A DNA stretch of 64,000 bases. Origin: Boesenbergia rotunda (Eukaryota; Streptophyta; Magnoliopsida; Zingiberales; Zingiberaceae). Location of the stretch: positions 571,403 to 635,402 of the forward strand of contig JAGFNQ010000295.1 in assembly GCA_024364735.1 (NCBI GenBank), read 5' to 3'. How positions within the stretch are numbered: the stretch's first letter is position 1; the number at the start of each line of letters is the position of its first letter. The translations under genes and the position numbers were made by a program. Under the pieces are notes generated by a model that ran no database searches, was not told where the DNA came from, and worked only from the letters and a program-made list of their open reading frames with translations. Shown piece by piece: positions 1 through 12,249 of this stretch.

Positions 1-194
1 CCAACAAAACCCAAATCGAAGTATCATCTATCATAATCAACCATGAATTCCATTTCAGAACCACCATTACTCTACTTCGATTTAAAACTCATACAGGAAT
101 AACTTCTCCAAAACTTAACAGGTAAGAGAAACGAGCAACACTCCAAACCACAGATCCGGGATAGAAATCTTTGGATCAAAACTCAGATCCTTAC

Positions 195-500
195 CTCGCT
201 TTGGCACCGGCGGAGGGCTTCTGCCCCAATCCAACCAGAATCGCTCAAACCCCCCTCAGCCCTGGAACCTGGCAGAACCACCGGCCTCAAGAATGCCCTT
301 GCTGCGATCCCGCCGAACCCTAGATCCGTGCTTGATGGTGAAGAGGGCCAACGCAACCCACGATCTGGCTCACCAGAGGGAAGAAGATCTCGCGCCGGCG
401 ACGCCTGAACGCTGCACGGGACCGGAATCGCCAATCTGCGGAGCTCCGATCGAACGAGAGGAGGTAGAAGGGGAAGAAGAGGTGCCGGGGCCGAGATCAC
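195..500 (-). other. candidate 5' exon of a gene running off the left edge
   Basis: Reading the minus strand, a GC-rich, CT-rich leader-like stretch ends at a good splice donor (GCGAG|GTAAGG, exon end at 195). The sequence to its left is AT-rich and intron-like. One frame is open through the exon, with proline/arginine-rich composition and no recognisable domain, which fits a 5' UTR exon. The rest of the gene would lie left of the window. A transcript would be needed to confirm it. Confidence 0.35.
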
Positions 501-560
501 AAATTTGAAAGAGAAAAGGAATAATAAAGAATTGGACATTTTGCAAATAGCCCCTTCCAA

Positions 561-2539
561 ATTCCATTATTCTATAAAAGCTCTTAGGTTTAGGAAGCTT
601 TACCTTTTGGCCCTCCAATTTTCTTATTTTTGACAAAGAGAGAATTACAGGTTTCGGATTTATTTTGTTTTTTAATATATATTTTGGATTGGAATCCAAA
701 TCCTAATAATTTGGGCTGTGGGCCCAATTTCCATTTAATAAAAGTCTGGGCTTTTGACCAAAAGCAATTGAGTTGGGCCGACCGAATCAATTTAAAAAAT
801 AAAAATTGATGGCGTGAATTTTTCTAAACGGTTAGACTGGAATTTAATCATAACATAAATAATGATTATCCATGGCTTTATAACATTTAACAATAACTAT
901 TTAATATTTAGTATTTATTAGTCATATGTTTTAGCTGTAATTAGGTTCTACTTAGAATTAGATACGCTCAAAGCTCATTTACACCCAATCTACTCAAATT
1001 GCATTAGTATAATTATTCTAATTAATTAATGCAATTATACATAATTTTTATTACTTACAATTTCCAGAAAAAAAATGATATAATAGTTTTTTCCCCCTAT
1101 TCCTTAATTCGTTATCCTTCACATATAAAAACATCATTCGTGTGCCTTTGGGATATATATTGTTCCTATATATCATCAAATCTCCAAAATGCATAATTAA
1201 TGTATTCTACTGCACTGCAAACTTAATTATAAGCGACATGATTATCGATTCATTATAATTGCAACCAATTAGAAGTGAGAATAAAAGAAACTTCTGACTT
1301 GTTCTTGGTCATCCCTTGTCAGATATGCTGATATGCACATAATCTTTATATATATAGATAGAGGTCAATACAAAGCTTTAATTCAGACACTATTCTACTT
1401 TTCTTTCTCAACGAATTGATTGGAATATTGAGCAAAGTAGAGGCCAAATTCCTGTACGTATAAGAACAAGCAACTTTTCTTCTCCCAATTTGTTGGGTAG
1501 CTTTTGTTCTCTGTATATCGAATCCCTCAGGGTATATTTGTGGAGGTCACTGAGGAATCCATGCATGGGAGCATGCAGAAATCAATCCCCAAACCATCTT
1601 TTTTTTATATTGTATTATTATCTTTTTCTCTCTCACTTTTTTCTCTCTTTATATATATATATATATTCAATCTAATATTTATTTTGGTACAGATACTTTG
1701 CTTGCGAGACTATATATATATATTTAAAACAAACGTCAAAATTTATGTATTAGCTGAATTAAAGTTTGAAAATGTTATGACCGGAGGAGTTAATGCATTC
1801 TTCCGCAAGAAGATAAACTGACGCCGGGACAAATTCTGGTGACAACGTACAGCGTTATTTCGTCTCTTATTAATGCTGTGATCCCTCGATCGACCTGTGA
1901 CCTCTTACACAGCCAAGGACTTGACCAGCTTTTCTCCATTTTTACCGCTGCACTATTCCGTTGAAAGGTCCACTGCATATATTTCAACATTTTCTTTTCT
2001 TTTTTTCTTCTGATCATATCATTCTATATTAACATCTTAAGTAAGATGTCAAAAAGATCGGTACTGATGAGAAAGAAAGAAAAAGGTGCCTGAATCAGTG
2101 AACAGCTTTCCACTGCATGCATGCATAACACCGAATCATTTGTAGCTAGCTTTTCACTTTTCAGTGTGATTAATCAGCATTGCCGATTGAAAATTAATTG
2201 GACTCTCGTGATCGTTTCAGTAATATTACCTTTTTCTAGATCTAGCAAATGTTGTATATATTGATCCTATGATATCATGCATGCATATATTTATATATTT
2301 GCCAAAGTTAAAACAAAAACTATACAAGAGAAGAAAGATCTCAAGGAACTTCCTCGACAACAGCACACTCGCAAATTAAAAGTTTATTTGTTCCAAAGGT
2401 TTATTAATTACTCACTCAGCAAAGTTACATGCATACTTGCTCATATCATATATATAGATAGAGTGCATAAATATATATCCTCGATCGACTTCATTTTTAA
2501 TTGAAATTAAGTAGAAAGGAACACCTTAAGGCTGATCGA
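561..2539. other. AT-rich intergenic spacer
   Basis: I see no supportable gene. The stretch is AT-rich with short TA runs near 1650-1725. The small open frames are low complexity. The right end would hold the 3' flank of the minus-strand GATA gene. Confidence 0.5.
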
Positions 2540-3756
2540 TCAACTGCGGATGATGCCACAGGATAAGGCCATCAATAACACAGCTGCATCTCTCTCCTCT
2601 TGCGGGAAGACCTTCTTGATCACAGTGGAGTTGTTATGCTTGTTGGAGGCTATCAGCGTTGCATCATCAAAACAAAGCTTTTTGGGAGGAGGGCGAGGAG
2701 GAGGAGAGCAGCAGCAGCAGCAGCAGTAATGTTGATCTTGCACCGCTTCTTGAATGGGAGATCGGTTCGATCGATACCCAATTTGGTTTCTTTCCTAGTT
2801 TTGTTTGCCATCACGGCCGTGGCATGGGCGCCGCCTCCGCCGCCACCGGGAAGTCCTACTCCTCCATGTAGCGCCGCCGCCATTGCCCGCCTTGCTTTCC
2901 TTTGACGTATACCGCACGCGTTGCACAAGGACTGCACCAGGCACCAATTAATATACAAGTTTTTTTTTATTTTTTAATCCTTCGACTTCGTACGACGACA
3001 TGAATTGATTAAAGATCAAATATGTTATACCTTGGGGCCGCGAGGGCCGCTTCTCCATAGAGGCGTCTTTGTGGTGTTGCAGTCGCTGCAGACTCTGATG
3101 ATTCCACTCGGAGAGGTCGAGCTGCCGTCCGTGTTGTTGTTATTTTTTATGAGCAGCTGTACTTGTCTGGATGGGAAACCCAGCTCGAACGACGGGTTGG
3201 ATCGCTAATTCTTGGCTGTCGCTCGGTTTGCTCGCTATCATATGAGCTGAATACTTCATCATCTTGCGCATGAACCGCATCTTGGAGGGCACCCAGTTGC
3301 CCTCCCTAACGCCGCCCGACGGCGCCTCTTCCTCCCCCTCCTCCTCCTCCTCCTCTCGCTTTAAACCACCGAACGGATCGCAAAGCGAGAGCTTGAGATC
3401 GTCGCGATGGCTCTCGTTTGCAGGATCCGGTGCGATCGAGCCGCGATCATCATTGCAGCTCGATCCATCCATGAACAAGATCTCTTTGTGCTGTATAAAA
3501 AAAAAATTAGATGAGTACGAGAACAACACATATCAGAAATACAACTGTTGGATCAATTTAAAAAGAAAAAAGAAAAAGAAAAAGAAGTTGTCTAATTGAT
3601 CAATCATGCCTGATGCTGCTGGTGGCGATCAAAGGCGATGCAACTGTAATCCGACGAGCGATGGTAGAGGGCAGCAGTGAAGAGGTGGTTGGGGACGCAG
3701 AGATCGGCTTCTTCCTCCTCTATGGAGGAAGCTTGGTTGAGATCAAATGAAGACAT
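2540..3756 (-). CDS. LLM-domain B-GATA transcription factor (GNC/CGA1-like), frame broken twice
   Basis: Three exons are visible: 3756-3610, 3490-3031 and 2931-2540. Exon 1 starts at the ATG at 3756 (begins MSSFDLNQ). Exon 2 carries a basic VPSKMRFMRKMM patch as in GNC/CGA1 proteins. The zinc finger CX2CX18CX2C (CSDCNTTKTPLWRSG then LCNACGIRQRKARR) is split by a 99-bp GT-AG intron (2932-3030) directly before SLCNACG. The C-terminus ends with the LLM motif, AAVLLMALSCG. In this family the finger binds GATA sites in the nucleus and the proteins promote greening and cytokinin/light responses. The frame is not continuous. Exon 2 reaches a stop at an A6 run (3144-3149, one base too many), and the finger frame and the LLM frame differ by one base near an A5 run (2679-2683). 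Both sites are homopolymers, so assembly indels are likely, but a true pseudogene is possible. Intron 1 (3609-3491) appears to use a GC donor. Confidence 0.8.
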
Positions 3757-4909
3757 GGAGATCAGAAAGGTGAGGAGAAGGGAGCCGATCGAGAGGGATC
3801 AGGATAGGCTATGTCCTGCTGCTTTCGAATGGAAGAGAGAATATGTACTAGATGATATATGGTGATGGTGAGTGATGAGTGGGCAGTGAGTGTAAGGACA
3901 CAAATTTCACACACACACCCACACTGAGCTAGCTACTGAAGAAGGGACCAGACAGGCCAGGAAACCATTTTGTATGGTAAACATTTTTTTTTCAAAGAAA
4001 AAAAATAGAAAAGGATAATTACTAATATTGCTGCTATATATTAATTTCTCAAAAGAATTCCGGCCAGTATATATGAAATTAAGTTCTCTTGATGATCAAA
4101 TTACAATATTTGAATTAAATATTAGTTTGATTGAGATACTCCATTTGTGGAAACTAATTAAGGAAATGGAAGTATCATGGAATTAGGAGGTTGCAAGGAG
4201 CATGATGACATTCCAGAAGTAGCTAGGGTGCATGAAGAAGGAAGGCAGTGACTGGCCGGGAAATAGAGATATTCATACGAGGGGGATATCGATGTATGAT
4301 CGATATTTGCAGGTCGGAGATTGATGGCATAGGGGTGCGTGTAGGGGCCCCTGCGAGGGCACTATTTGCCAAAGGGCATTAAATGCGAGGGGCAGGGGGA
4401 TTCGAACACCCTTCTGAGTTCTGACTCAACTTGGCTCATCGTTCTTGGACTTAACTACCTTGCGCAGTGCAATACTTCAAACCCTAATTGTCAGTTTTGC
4501 TTTTAATTTCTTTTCTGCCTTTTTCTCTTGTTTATTTATAATGAACAATTCGACTTGTCCACTAGGTAATTAATTTGTTTGGCATGTAAATTCGTTAATT
4601 AATTTACCACTTTATACGTAGAATTGTCAGTGATATTTCCAAGCAACAATTAAGGAAATGAATCAGTAAGGAGCGGCCAGTGTAAGTGAAGCTCTCTAGA
4701 GTGCTTTTAGGAAGTAGAAGAATAATAATAGATCAATCGAAGGGTAATATATCCATTGTGATATTCATTAATTGTCATAGTAATTTCTTTCAAAATTCTT
4801 TCCTTAAGTTAATTAGCTTGTTATACACTCTAGTCGAAACTCTATATTTCATACAAATAATAATGAATCCCATGGAACTTGAGCAGGTTGACTTGAACAT
4901 TCGAGTAAG
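3757..4909. other. upstream region of the GATA gene
   Basis: No gene is supported. A CA-rich stretch near 3898-3925 and AT-rich DNA lie upstream of the GATA start codon. A tRNA-like B-box segment near 4398 is listed separately. Confidence 0.4.
4331..4480 (-). repeat. possible tRNA-derived SINE fragment
   Basis: The minus strand carries GTGTTCGAATCC (4409-4398), which matches a Pol III B box. It is preceded by a segment with TGAGCC that could be a degenerate A box. No poly-A tail or target duplication was found, so this is tentative. Confidence 0.25.
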
Positions 4910-5510
4910 TGTTGGGATCGGTATGAGTTAGATGGGATGAATAGCTTCAATCGTTTCTTCAAATTGGATATTATAGCGGAAACTAGAAGCGAAGAATCTT
5001 CACAATGCTAACACTTGGATTTATTTGGTATCCACCTCTTTAAGGTTACAAATCCAAGGGTTCAACTCTTTCTCACAGCTTTACTGTGAAAACTCTCCTT
5101 CTTGAAAATTTTCTAGAGGAGGAGAAATCTCCTACAAATTCGAGCATAAGAAATGCAATCAAGAAATGTAAACTAGGTTACAAGGCAAATCAAAAATGAC
5201 TATATAACATGAATTTGCTTACTTGCTCTTTTCTTCCTTTGATTAACCAGGTCAGATAACATCGAAATGGAGCAACTGATTTGGCCCACGGAAGTTTCCA
5301 ATTAGTTGCTAAGGTAAATCGGGGAAGTGCACATGGAAACTCATTCTAATTACCAACATTCTCAGGTCCGCTACTGCTCTTTTCTTCCTTTGGATTGCCT
5401 CTTGACAGTGGAAAATACACAACACTTCTTCGCCAAACACCCAAGAATTGGCGTGCTTCAAACCATCATGAAAACTCTTTTCTAGGGCTAACTTATGCTT
5501 CCTAATCGAT

Positions 5511-5960
5511 TGGTATTACCCCCAATTGATTGCCACGTCATATCGACAATTTAAACTTGCATAATTACTTTTTTCGCAAGTTTAATCGATTGGTAAATCA
5601 TACCAATCGATTACTAGTTTCTAATCATTAAGTCAATTGATTCCGAAGCTTATGTTCGCGAGAGAGAGCTGCCTAATCGATAGCCAAATCAATTGATGAA
5701 GCCTAAATCGATTGCCTCAATCGATTTAGATCTTTCTATCCATGAGACACACTGACCAATCGATTGCCTTAATTGATTTCAATCGTTTCAAAACCTTTCT
5801 ATCCATGAGACACACTGCCCAATCGATTGGTAGTGCCAGAATCGATCGATTCCTGCACCTTTGTACTCTCGCGAAAAAGCTTTCAATCGATTGCTTTGAG
5901 CCAATCGATTACCCTAATCAATTGCCCAACCCTAACACGAAATCCAAGTTTAGGGTTTCT
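5511..5960. repeat. array of AATCGATT hairpins in an LTR
   Basis: At least a dozen cores of the type CAATCGATTG occur, mostly in pairs 3-10 bases apart. The pairs form longer stems, for example CTAAATCGATTG, then CCT, then CAATCGATTTAG around 5701-5730, and AATCGATTGGT with ACCAATCGATT around 5582-5612. Each arm is itself palindromic. On the minus strand the cluster lies upstream of the TATA-like site near 5210. Confidence 0.75.
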
Positions 5961-6117
5961 TTGCCCAATATCCAGTCAAACGTTATCTGTTAGAACTTTC
6001 GTTGCCTAGCATCCGGTCAACCTTGACCCGACAAGGCTTCTTCACCAAGTGTTTGTCAACCTTTAACTCACTTAGATTTTCCATATTATGCCAACTTTCC
6101 GTTGAACTTTTGATCAC

Positions 6118-6765
6118 TGATCCTGTCGAAGAGCGAAGATCGGTTCTCTCTCGGATGACTCGGTCTAACCAAGCCGACCCGGTCTGCTGTAGTTTGGGAG
6201 GTCGGACTAAAACAGAGCTCTCAATGTAGTGGAGTGGTTGCAAAGTGGCAGCGATCTCCTCTTCGGAGCAAGAGGAGGGGTTTATATAGGGGAAGGGGAA
6301 AGGTCTCACTCGTGCGGGATGTCACATCTCACTAAAGATTAGTTAGGGATTAAGCTAAGTGAGCGGTGACGTGAGGCTGACACAGCAGTCTGCCACCCTG
6401 TGATCCTACTTCTAATTAATTGCTGGGCGGCCACGTCAGATGACGACCACGTCTCTTAACGGAGAGTTTTGACGGAGCCCTTCGAGGGGTGAGACTCAAA
6501 AACTCGACCTCGGGAGGTCGGCCTCGAGAACTCGGCTTCTATTGCTCGACCTCGAGAGGTCGGCTTCTATCGCTCGACCTCGGGAGGTCGGCCTTGAGAG
6601 CTCGGCCCCGATCGCTCGACCTCGGGAGGTCGGCCTCGAGAGCTCAGCCTCTATTGCTCGACCTCGAGAGATCGACTTCTATCGCTCGACCTCGACCTAA
6701 GTCATGCTCAGGTCGAACTTCTATTGATCCACTCATATGCCACAGTCATTATCTTTGATCCCACA
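6118..6765 (-). mobile_element. probable nested LTR with tandem palindromic repeats
   Basis: The sequence interrupts the surrounding LTR. It has TG...CA-type ends (plus strand TGATCCTGTCG ... GATCCCACA) and a minus-strand TATA box (CTATATAAA near 6280). At 6495-6710 it holds a tandem array whose units contain CGACCTCGGGAGGTCG, a perfect 7-bp-stem dyad. The beginning resembles the LTR end at 47550 (TGATTCTGTCGCGAAG), which belongs to a Ty3-gypsy element. No target duplication is visible at these exact borders, so the ends may be off by some bases. Confidence 0.5.
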
Positions 6766-7728
6766 TTGGTACTTTTTTTTTCTTTTCCTTTGTCTAGCCA
6801 ATTAGGACTTCGATTGCCTAATTTCCAACTAAGACTTTCACTGCCTAGCCCTGCTATAACTTCTATTACCTAGTTCCCAACTAAGTCTTCCATTGGCTAG
6901 CCCATTAGAACTTTCCATTTCCTAGTTCTCGACTAGGGTCTTTCATCACCTATGATCTAGTTAGGACTTTCCATTTCCTAACATCCAATTAGGACTTACC
7001 TAGTAAAGTATCCAATCCTCCCTTGATCTACTTGACTTCTCACACACACATTGTCAAATATTGAAATTCAAGCTCGAGTCAATCCGAGCTTAGTCAACTT
7101 GGACTTGAGGACGAATGCACCAACAATAAATACATGAAAGAATGTTCAAAGCTCAAGCGAAAACCAAGATTGATCCTAATTATGAGGACCCTAGAAGATG
7201 GCCAACATATGAGATATTGATCAACCATTCCAAGAATGCACAAAAGAATTGTTTTAGTAATACAACTAATGAAATAATTAGGTAACTAACACCCCTTAGC
7301 CATTTAAACAATAGGGGATGTGACCTAGTTGAATCTTGGCCAAACTGCTTAAACAATGGTGGATGATCTAGTTGGATCTTCTTCAAACCATTTAGGAAGA
7401 AGCAATTATTGACTATGATTGAAGATTACTTTACCAATTGATGGCAAACATTGGATTGCCTTAGTAGATCATATGTATCAAGATCGCCAATTGCACCATT
7501 GTATATTAAGGAAAGAAATCCAAAGTGAAAAAAATACCCAAGGAAAAAAATGAAATTTGTATCTGATGTGTTTATTTACTTTAATTAAGGAAGATTAAGA
7601 AAAGTGAAGAAGATAAATCCTAATAAATTATTTATTTAGGAAAAAATATTTTTAATTTTTACATTTCTACGCGTGTGAGAGAGAGTCTCTAATCTCCACT
7701 TCAATACTTGTGACATATATAAGAATGT

Positions 7729-7940
7729 TATCCTACTTACTTTATGATGCTCATTTTGTGAGTATCAAGTATATTTTTTTCTTTATTTTTTTTTCAAAGA
7801 TTAGAGTTTAGTATTTAGGGTTTAAGCTTTTGGCTTTTGGCTTTAGGGTTTGGGTTACAGTATGTAAGCTAAAGAAATTTTAAAAAAATAAAAAAAATGC
7901 ACATGGTGCTTAAGGGGAATACCATAAGGTAAGTAGGATA
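7729..7940. mobile_element. MITE-like element with terminal inverted repeats
   Basis: The left end TATCCTACTTAC is matched by the inverted GTAAGTAGGATA at the right end, and the similarity continues inward for several bases (CTTTATG against CATAAGG). The 212-bp length and AT-rich, non-coding interior fit a MITE. A target duplication could not be assigned. Confidence 0.5.
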
Positions 7941-8698
7941 TCAAGACTCCAAATTATATACAAACCTTGCCATGAAACTCTCAATATAGAACTAAACTTC
8001 CACGTATATTTTTTCCGTTTCATCTCCTTTTCCATTCATATTTTCAACATAAACAAAGATAATGTTGTTGATATTTTTATCAAATTGGCTTCTAACTTTA
8101 TTTGAACACGATTATTGTCTAATATCCATATTGTACTTCTTGGGATACTTTGATGAATATAATCCTAAAATAAGATCAATCTCGCTAAGCTTGTAAAATA
8201 AAGAGTTATCCTTCTTTGTAAAGTTTTATTTCATTAATTATTTCTCGTAAAGATGTAAATTAGTGAATTTTTTTGGGGATGATGCATCGGACACATCGCA
8301 TGTCATGAAGTAGGAGTAGTATAATTGTTGTTTTTATATATTTAATATTTTCACAACACATACATATATATTTAACACACACTAGCCAGTACACTCAACC
8401 ACTAATATTGTATACATGTATTTTTTTTTATTGGTAATGAAAACTACAAAATATTCTGAGATCAGATTCAGAAGTATACGACAATACGAAAAGAATGACC
8501 ACCATGTATCCCGACATATACAGGAATATACGCGAAGATCAGACCTGTGATCATTCACAATCAGTTCATTCTTTTCATGCATGATCCGTACCTATCCCAC
8601 TCCACTGTAATTACTAGCTAGCTCTGATCTAATAAACTCTGCAGGATTAACACATAGCACTGAATTAAGTAGCCTAATGGAACCATGTATATATGCTT

Positions 8699-8716
8699 CA
8701 CACACACACACACACA
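8699..8716. repeat. CA microsatellite
   Basis: Nine tandem CA dinucleotides in AT-rich spacer DNA. Confidence 0.9.
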
Positions 8717-10790
8717 TTAATTACGCTCACATGATAATGTTGCATGAAAAATAAAAAATACATATAAATAAAGTGCGCAGTTAAATATGAATTTGTATGA
8801 CAGAAAGAATGGATACGTATAGGCTGCCTCCTTCCTTCAAATGAGCTGCAGCATCTGGTGATCGATCGAGGAGCATGAAGAGGACAAGGAGCATTAATAA
8901 ATTATTCAGCATCACTCATCAGTACTGTCTGAGGTATAAATAATAACAAGGGGAAGGAGAGGCTGCCTCAATAATTACAAGGTGAGTCCAAGGAAGTGTA
9001 GTTTTCAATTGGGTACCACAAATCCAGTGGCCGCTAAGGGACACTGCAAACCATGCTACACCATGGCCCGCCACAGCTCCTCTCGTGATCATGTGTTTCA
9101 GATTTTTCCTTTTTTTTTTCCTTTTACCTTTTTTATTTTCTGTTCTTTTTCTTTGAAAGAGTTTTTAGGAATATAATTAAGGTTGCTGGAATTGAATTAC
9201 TCCGTGTATCATATGCTTCAGTGTTAGCAACGAGATGGATATATACATCTCTGCATGCATATATATGATTTTACCTTTTTTTAATTTTTATTTTGAAGAA
9301 TATTCAGATAATTTTGTAGGTTCTTATATATTCATTCACATCTCTTATTATTATTTACAAAAGTGCTTTTTGAAAATTTGATTCAAATGTTTATACATAT
9401 TAAATCCTTCTCTGTCTCTCTCTCGTTTGAATAATTGATTGGGAGTAACCGCGTTCATCATCAAATAAGGAGGAAAGAGAAGGATCAAGATCCAGACAAC
9501 TCAGCTGACTGTGGACTGATTTGATGCTTCAACCATTCAACCAATTCAAAATAATAATAACAATAATAATCATAATGAAATTAATTTTAACAGTTTCATC
9601 TTGTAATAAAGTAAACCTTTAACATCAATATATTTGATCAAGTTGAATGCGATGGAAGCTCTCAATATTCTATGGACAGTGAATTGACTTTCAAATCTTA
9701 TGCCATCTCGGTTAAGTTGATTGATATATTTTTATTTTTATAATAGACACTTTTACTGTTTCCACATTGATTTAGACTGAGGTATTTAGTTAATCGTGAC
9801 AGATCACCATACTATTATTGTTTAATTGCTATTACTTTTGTTTTTTTTACATTTTAATGCTGAGAATTAAATTTTCTATTGTATTTTTTATCAAGCAAAT
9901 CAACTTAAGCTAATTAGAAATCTCACTGTGATTTTTTAAGATGATTCAATGAGTTATTCTAGCATGAATATATGGTCACCAGAATCAACATTTTAATAAA
10001 ACTACTGGCAAGAATAATTAACTTAGTAAACTAAATGTATAAAGTGTGCAAATAATAATTGTAATTTGTGAAATAGTGGACCTGGCGGAATTACTAATCA
10101 TAAATAATTAATACAACTATCAAATCATTGCAATTAATAAATGGAGCCCAATTAATAATGACCAAGCTTTCTCTAACCGACATCATTAATTGTTCATTGT
10201 ACGTTCTTATCATTCGAATTCCAATCCAATTATTGAAGATCGTCTTCTTAAATGCAACTCAACTGCTTGACTGCTCGAATACTGCAGCGATATGAATGCC
10301 ACACTGACGGTGGCGTCCTGCAAGCTTACGCTAACGAGAAGTGTTACTAGAAGGGGCGATTGGGCCGGGCCGACATGGGTTGCGCGTTCGTATATGTTAG
10401 GCACAGCCTAGTCTTAATGGGCCAGATCAATGCTTGATGATTACTAAATTAGATATCAATGCCGAAGTGTGAGTTCACATAGTTATTACCGCATGTATAA
10501 TTATTAAAATAAATTTTAAGTTAATTTTTAATTAATATAAAATATCTCATTGAGTCTGACCAACCCTATGCAAAGGGGTATTATGTTTGTGATTTATCTT
10601 TCTATATTTAGCCGGGGCGGCCATAAATCTAATATTTTTTAATTTATATATTATCATCCGATATTCAACTTATAGCCTTACGCTAACTTATCCGAGATGA
10701 TTAGTCTGATTCCACGAGCATTTTTTTAATTTAATTTAATTTAATTTTTTTACTATATTTCATTGTTTCAAGAAAAAAAAAATCTTTATC

Positions 10791-10934
10791 GTGTTTAATA
10801 TAAGCAAAATCTCCACTTTTGCGTGCATTCGCGAGGGCCTGAGGAGGTTTCTCTCGCTCGATGACGAATTGATCCTCCTGCCTCCGGATGATGCATTCTA
10901 CCTTCCGGGCGTCGCTCCTCATGATTTCCATAAG
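10791..10934 (+). pseudogene. orphan first exon resembling TM9SF/nonaspanin
   Basis: The open frame contains FYLPGVAPHDFHK, followed by a good splice donor (CATAAG|GTAATT). That motif begins the mature lumenal domain of transmembrane-9 superfamily (nonaspanin) proteins, which act in Golgi/endosomal sorting. In plant TM9SF genes the next residues run into a conserved lumenal stretch beginning with a GD-type turn. I could not find that continuation or any of the nine membrane helices in the following 1.8 kb. The leader part has no convincing signal peptide. This is best read as a detached or captured exon rather than a working gene. Confidence 0.5.
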
Positions 10935-11849
10935 GTAATTAATTCATGTTTTTCGCTAATTTGCTCCGATCTGGTTGGATATCTAGGCCCTTGCATGTTG
11001 GTTTCGAGATAAAGTTTCTGAATTATTGTTCTTCTTTTTGCAGTCGGATCTAGGCTTAAAATGCGTGGATAGCTTGTCCAATTTCGTGACGGTTTTCTTC
11101 CGATTGGATCGGATTCCATAAGGTTTCTTTCGTTTGAGGTTCTCTTTTCATCCTTCGGTTAGTAATGAAATCAGAAATGAGTCATGGTTATTAAGTCATT
11201 TTTGAGATAGTTTGAGTTTCCGGTGTCGGCGACAGAATAATCCGAGATGTTTGTAGATTTGTTTTGTATGCTTTGAATCATCGAAGCTTTATCACAAGTT
11301 TTAGCAAAAAATGATTGGTATGTCTTAGTACCAACTACGAATAGAATAAAAAAAAACACGATTTTTATCTAGAAAGATACGATTAATTGTCGTTTGAACA
11401 TAAGATAGATCGCTGTTTAACTATTTGAGATCGTCTCCACTCTCCTCATACCCCATTGCGTTTAATGTATTAATTTGGGACATTTAAATCGGTTAACATT
11501 TGTTGCCTAGCGAAGAACTTAATGCTGATAGTCAACTGTAAGCATCTCAAATAACTTGTCTATGAAGACGATGCATGCTTAGTTCTTAAGTTTAATCCCT
11601 GTCCCGTTAGTGTGCACTTTCAGGATATATAGATATGTTTCGGGCTTATGAAAAACAATCAACAGTCCATAAATTTTCTACGTTATTTACTGTTAGGCTT
11701 TTGTGTCACTCCTCACTAAACAATTTTCTTGAATTAGTAACTTATTTGCTCTCAGAATCAGAATCTTGGCTTTCTTATAATTCGGGATATTAAGTACTTT
11801 TTCTGTTGTCCGTTTATTGAACTTATTTGTGCTTTCGGTGTATAATGCA

Positions 11850-12180
11850 GTAGAAGAGTGATTAATCATCATCTCAGATATTTACGATTCGATCCCTAGC
11901 TACGATGTATTTTACAGAAATTTTTCCTAGGCACGAACCTTGAATGTTGGGTTTCTGGACCGCTCGCCGTGATCACTTCCCGATTTATCCTAGCGACCGA
12001 TGGGAAACTCTATGGGGCCGCGCTGGTTGCCCTAGGTTTGACGTTATCCATCCTCATTAATCATTTTTGTATCAAATTTATTGGTGCTCCCGGGGTTATG
12101 GTGGAGGGGCAGGATGACAAGTTATCATTTCAGACATTCGCGGTTCGATTCCAGCTACGACCTATTTTATAGGATTTTTT
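11850..12180 (+). repeat. two SINE-like units with B-box motifs
   Basis: ACGATTCGATCCC (about 11885) and CGGTTCGATTCC (12141-12152) resemble Pol III B boxes. Each is followed by a similar sentence (AGCTACGA, then TATTTTA). The first unit also has a relative at 49555-49700. No poly-A tail or clear target duplication was seen. Two adjacent tRNA-derived units, or a dimeric element, are possible. Confidence 0.35.
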
Positions 12181-12249
12181 CTTCTAAATGGGGTGCAAGC
12201 TCTGGGATGATAGAAATATTGGGTTGAGAAATCTCAACACAAAATATTA

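Larger units (their letters stand above)
4910..7125 (-). mobile_element. solo LTR of a copia-like (SIRE-type) element, interrupted by another LTR
   Basis: On the minus strand the unit begins TGTTGGTGCATTCG and ends CCGATCCCAACA, so it has TG...CA ends. Its terminus (TTGGGATCGG, GGGATGAATAGC, GCGGAAAC, AATGCTAACAC) resembles the LTR at 19773-20805. A minus-strand TATA-like TTATATAG lies near 5210. Between 5510 and 5960 there is a cluster of AATCGATT palindromes paired into hairpins. No flanking primer site, polypurine tract or internal domains are seen. Flanks are GTAAG and ATAAA, so no target duplication remains. About 650 bp of its length is the probable nested LTR at 6118-6765. Confidence 0.65.
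7126..10790. other. AT-rich intergenic spacer
   Basis: I see no gene here. It includes one MITE-like element (7729-7940), a CA microsatellite at 8699-8716 and long AT-rich tracts. A short open frame at 8982-9176 has no recognisable domain and ends in a T-rich tract. Confidence 0.45.

Noticed and set aside
6489..6758. Plus-strand frame with repeating SLDLGRSA-type peptide
   Set aside because: It is a translation of the tandem CGACCTCGGGAGGTCG array inside an LTR, not a protein repeat.
8982..9176. Small Cys-containing plus-strand frame
   Set aside because: Begins with a plausible MSPRKCSF but ends in a T-rich low-complexity tract. No domain, intron or leader support.
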